From NCBI RefSeq assembly GCF_014775655.1, contig NZ_CP061274.1, positions 2,356,001 to 2,420,000 on the forward strand: DNA of 64,000 nucleotides, read 5' to 3'. Shown here piece after piece: positions 61,293 through 64,000 of this stretch. The translations under genes and the position numbers were made by a program. Numbering within the stretch: the stretch's first letter is position 1; every line of letters begins with the position of its first letter. This DNA comes from Clavibacter zhangzhiyongii. Lineage in GTDB: Bacteria > Actinomycetota > Actinomycetes > Actinomycetales > Microbacteriaceae. The notes below the pieces were generated by a model. It did not search any database, had not been told where the DNA came from, and saw only the letters and a list, made by a program, of their open reading frames with translations.

Positions 61293-63280
61293 GCGTCCTC
61301 CTTGGCCGGCGTGAAGCCCCGGTAGCGGGCTGCACGGATGATGATGCTGAAGATCGCCAGGTCGAAGACGACCCAGGCGAGGTTGGTGAACGTGCCGAGC
61401 GGCGTCGCCTGCCCGACCGCGAGGCGGATGAGGCCGATCACGGAGGCGAAGACGAGCGCGCCCATCACGTACAGCTGCGGCTTCACGAGGTCCCACCGCG
61501 GCTTGCCGCTCGCGGCGCGCACCTTGGGGGTCACGGCGAAGTCGAGCGGCTTGTGCAGGAAGACGTTGGCCGCCGCCGTGGTGACCGACGCGATCCAGAC
61601 GGGGAAGAGCGCGAGCGAGTACTGCTGCCCGCGCCAAGTCCGCTTGCCGCGGCCGACGACCGCGAACAGGAGCTGGTTCACCACGAGGAACGGGATCAGC
61701 CGCACGAAGAAGTCGGTGGACAGCGCCTGCACCGGCAGCACGCCGAAGACGAGGTAGATGAGCGGCGCGGCCACGTAGACCACGGCGGTGAAGCCGGAGA
61801 AGTAGCTCCACATGGTGGCGAAGTACATGAGCCGCTGCGGGATCGAGAGCGCCTTCTGCAGCAGCGGGTTCTCGCGGAAGAACACCTGGATCGTGCCCTG
61901 CGCCCAGCGGAGCCGCTGGGTGAGCATGGTGGGCAGGTCCTCGGGCGCGAGCCCGTAGGCGAGCGTCTCGTCGTGGTACGCGCTCTTCCAGCCGAGGCCG
62001 TGCAGGCGCATGCAGGTCGCCATGTCCTCGGTGACCGAGATGGTGGCCAGCGGCATGATCGACTGCGCGTCGTCGTCGCGGTGCACGTCGACGTCGCGGA
62101 TGATCGCGCGCACGGCGTCGAGCGCCCCGAGCGGCGACCAGTCCCGCTGCGCGAGGCGGGCCATGGCGCTGTCGTCGACGAGGGAGACCGCGTCGCGGTC
62201 GGCGGAGTGTCGGCCGGAGAGGGCCGCGATCTCGGCGAGGTCGGCCCGCAGCGCGGCCATGTCGTCCTGCACCATGCGGGCGGCGATGGAGTCGACGCGC
62301 TTCTGGAAGCGGTACGTCACGTCCGCGAGCGCCTGGCCGCGGCGGAGCTCGGCACGGGCGCGGCGCACGTCGTAGGCGACGTCGTCGAGCGCCTTCCGGA
62401 CGTCCTGCTGGTCGGGCTCCAGCTCCGCGCGCGCCTTGTCGAGCACGTCGCCCGCGGTGCGGAGCGCGCGGAACACGCTGATCTCGGTGTCGGTCACGTA
62501 GCGCGAGACGCCGAGGAGCATGAGGGCCTCGCGGCGGAGGATCGCGTTGGAGCCGCAGAAGAACGCCGCGTTCCAGCCGTCCTTGCCCTGCTGGATGGGG
62601 CCGTAGAACAGGGGCGCCTGGCTGCCGAGCGGATCCGAGTCCGGCACGTTCACGAACACCTGCGGCGTCTGCACGAGCGCCATCCGCGGGTCCTCGAAGT
62701 AGCCGAGCGTCTTGTCGAGGATGTCCGGCTCGGGGATCTGGTCCGCGTCGAGGATGAGCATGAACTCGCCCTCGGTCGTGAGGAGCGCGTTGTTGAGGTT
62801 GCCGGCCTTGGCGTGCCGGGCGCGGCCCGTCCAGTCGGCGCTGCGGGTGATCCAGCCGATGCCCTCGGCCTCGGCGATGTCGCGCAGCTCCGTGCGGTTG
62901 CCGTCGTCGAGCACCCACGTCTTGTGCGGGTACCGGATGCGCTGGGCGGCGCGGGCGGTGTCCATCACGAGGTCGAGCGGCTCGTTGTAGGTCGCGATGA
63001 ACACGTCGACCGTGAGGTCCGGCGCGGGCGCCGGCGGCTTCGGGCGGTCGCGCGCGCGCCACATAGTGAGGCCGAACAGCAGCGAGTCGATGAGGCTGTA
63101 CGTCTCGGCGAGCACCAGCGGGATCGCGATCCAGAGCGCCTCGGGGTTCACCGAGAACAGCAGGCGCCAGATGATGTAGTTGAGGCCGAGGATCGCGGTC
63201 ACCACCGCGAGGATCCGGATGATCGCGAAGCGCAGCGTCATGCGCCCGGTCCCGGGCGGCCTCGCCTCGGTGCGGCTCAC
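61289..63280 (-). CDS. Processive family-2 glycosyltransferase, cellulose-synthase-like, with helical insertion
   Basis: A 663-residue membrane glycosyltransferase of the BcsA type. Two N-terminal helices, nucleotide-sugar motif FIATYNEPLDLV and DDG (about 92-127), DAD (178-180), TED (417-419) and QRLRW (455-459), then about five membrane helices. In BcsA, FFCGSNA-type and TED motifs are about 25 residues apart. Here roughly 150 extra residues (about 259-412), mostly Arg/Asp/Ala-rich helix, lie between them. No PilZ domain is present at the C-terminus. It likely polymerises and exports a beta-glycan, but cellulose is not proven. The GTG at 63280 overlaps the phosphatase stop (GTGA); an ATG at 63241 is an alternative. 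Confidence 0.88.
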   Translation of the reverse strand: MSRTEARPPGTGRMTLRFAIIRILAVVTAILGLNYIIWRLLFSVNPEALWIAIPLVLAETYSLIDSLLFGLTMWRARDRPKPPAPAPDLTVDVFIATYNEPLDLVMDTARAAQRIRYPHKTWVLDDGNRTELRDIAEAEGIGWITRSADWTGRARHAKAGNLNNALLTTEGEFMLILDADQIPEPDILDKTLGYFEDPRMALVQTPQVFVNVPDSDPLGSQAPLFYGPIQQGKDGWNAAFFCGSNAILRREALMLLGVSRYVTDTEISVFRALRTAGDVLDKARAELEPDQQDVRKALDDVAYDVRRARAELRRGQALADVTYRFQKRVDSIAARMVQDDMAALRADLAEIAALSGRHSADRDAVSLVDDSAMARLAQRDWSPLGALDAVRAIIRDVDVHRDDDAQSIMPLATISVTEDMATCMRLHGLGWKSAYHDETLAYGLAPEDLPTMLTQRLRWAQGTIQVFFRENPLLQKALSIPQRLMYFATMWSYFSGFTAVVYVAAPLIYLVFGVLPVQALSTDFFVRLIPFLVVNQLLFAVVGRGKRTWRGQQYSLALFPVWIASVTTAAANVFLHKPLDFAVTPKVRAASGKPRWDLVKPQLYVMGALVFASVIGLIRLAVGQATPLGTFTNLAWVVFDLAIFSIIIRAARYRGFTPAKEDA

Positions 63281-64000
63281 GCGCGGCTCACGGCGAGGAC
63301 GGTCACGTCGTCGAGCGGCGTGCCGGCGGAGGCGAGGATGCGCACCCGGTCGACGAGCGCGTGGACGCCGCCCGCCTCGGTCACGAGCCGGCCGATGGCG
63401 GCGAACGCGGGGTCGCTGCCGCCGAACATGTCGAACAGGCCGTCGCTGAAGGTCACGAACGTGTCGCCGCGCGCGAGGACCGCGTGGCGCTCCTCCCACC
63501 GGTGGTCGGGGTCGATCCCCACGGGCAGGTCGCTCGTGTCGAGGTGGGTGACCCGGCCGTCGGCGTGGACGATGATCGTCAGGCCGTGGCCCGCGTCCGC
63601 GTACCGCAGCAGCCCGGAGGCCTGGTCGAGGTGCCCGTGCTGCAGGGTGACGAAGGCGCCCGTGCGGTCGAGGTCGGCGTCGAGCGAGCGGGCGGCGTCG
63701 GTGACCATCAGCCCGGTGTCCTCGAGGACGCCCGCGCCGTAGCGGTCGGCGGTGCTCGCGATGCCGCGGAGGACCGCGCGCACGGTGGCCGTGAGGATCG
63801 CGGCGCCCGTGCCCTTGCCCATCACGTCGGCGAGGGAGAAGCGGAGGCCCGAGGGCGTGCGCTCGTAGTCGTAGAAGTCGCCGCCCACGACCTGCGCGGG
63901 GATGCACACCGCCGCGACCTCGTAGCCCGGGATCTCCACCTCGGCCGCGGGCAGCAGCGCCGACTGCACGGCGTGCGCGCGCTCCATCTCGGCGCTCGCC
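63277..64000 (-). CDS. SpoIIE-type PP2C serine phosphatase, N-terminus beyond window
   Basis: The visible 240 residues are a PP2C-like SpoIIE domain: QSALLPAAEVEIPGYEVAAV, then VGGDFYDYERTPSGLRFSLA, DVMGKGTGAAILTATVRAVL, and FVTFSDGLFDMFGG, with the metal-binding Asp residues of GDFYD, DVMGKG and SDG in place. The frame stays open to the right edge, so an N-terminal sensory or regulatory domain may exist outside. It would dephosphorylate the STAS protein encoded two genes downstream. It is the first gene seen of the polysaccharide/partner-switching operon. Confidence 0.93.
   Translation of the reverse strand, partial: ASAEMERAHAVQSALLPAAEVEIPGYEVAAVCIPAQVVGGDFYDYERTPSGLRFSLADVMGKGTGAAILTATVRAVLRGIASTADRYGAGVLEDTGLMVTDAARSLDADLDRTGAFVTLQHGHLDQASGLLRYADAGHGLTIIVHADGRVTHLDTSDLPVGIDPDHRWEERHAVLARGDTFVTFSDGLFDMFGGSDPAFAAIGRLVTEAGGVHALVDRVRILASAGTPLDDVTVLAVSRA

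Noticed and set aside
61553-63742. A 729-codon plus-strand frame over the glycosyltransferase gene.
   Set aside because: Antisense shadow; composition is Val/Glu/Arg/His-rich and the minus strand carries DAD, TED and QRLRW in order.

Overview
This window reads as a chromosomal segment of a high-G+C actinobacterium of the family Microbacteriaceae, most likely Clavibacter or a close relative. The evidence is the gene content and the very high third-position G+C. Actinobacterial families present include mycothiol amidase Mca, the MSMEG_4193-like phosphatase / DUF3090 / SCO1664 triplet, DUF4307, DUF4245, DUF6264 and DUF2510. Many genes also have a TANNNT -10 element only 6-8 bases before the start codon, which suggests leaderless mRNAs. 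No rRNA or tRNA gene, CRISPR array, insertion sequence, integrase or replication origin was recognised by eye.

Left part (1-17658). The glycine cleavage operon gcvT-gcvH-gcvP runs leftwards off the edge behind a tandem glycine riboswitch. It is followed by small metabolic and regulatory genes (SseB-like, BlaI-like, CopC-like, ChaB-like, GNAT), two nuclease-like proteins (zinc ribbon plus PD-(D/E)XK; T5orf172/GIY-YIG), a lipoprotein, two amino acid permeases (one coupled to a universal stress protein) and the conserved phosphatase / DUF3090 / SCO1664 triplet.

Defence island (about 17.7-26.1 kb). A lower-G+C leftward operon, hsdM - mrr-like - hsdS - PrrC-like ATPase - hsdR, encodes a type I restriction-modification system. 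A Mrr-family nuclease gene and a gene resembling the PrrC anticodon nuclease lie inside it. HsdS carries a 12-bp tandem repeat of the kind that sets recognition-site spacing in type IC enzymes. The island is bracketed by direct repeats of the 3' end of ychF: intact on the right, and decayed with a nonsense codon and a one-base indel on the left. This suggests integration into the ychF 3' end.

Central part (26-57.7 kb). Mostly housekeeping: ychF, a DnaQ-like exonuclease, rmuC, fbaA, ispH, xseA-xseB, DUF4245, beta-carbonic anhydrase, fumC, PhoH-like, a cis-prenyltransferase and hemolysin III. There is also a UgpBAE-type sugar ABC operon behind an 18-bp perfect palindrome (LacI-type operator), then mca, greA, ilvA, an AI-2E/PerM exporter, a YcaQ-like protein, lemA, a GH1-like protein that has lost both catalytic glutamates, an Ig-like/multi-TM protein, a cationic amino acid permease and a ferritin-like Tat-exported protein. 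Several convergent pairs share strong intrinsic terminator hairpins.

Right end (57.9-64 kb). A tightly overlapping leftward operon encodes a SpoIIE-type PP2C phosphatase (truncated by the edge), a processive family-2 glycosyltransferase with an unusual helical insertion of about 150 residues, a STAS anti-sigma-factor antagonist, an RsbW-type HATPase, and a membrane protein fusing a GH26-like glycosidase to an OpgC-type acyltransferase. Together these look like a polysaccharide synthesis, modification and trimming machine wired to a partner-switching regulator.
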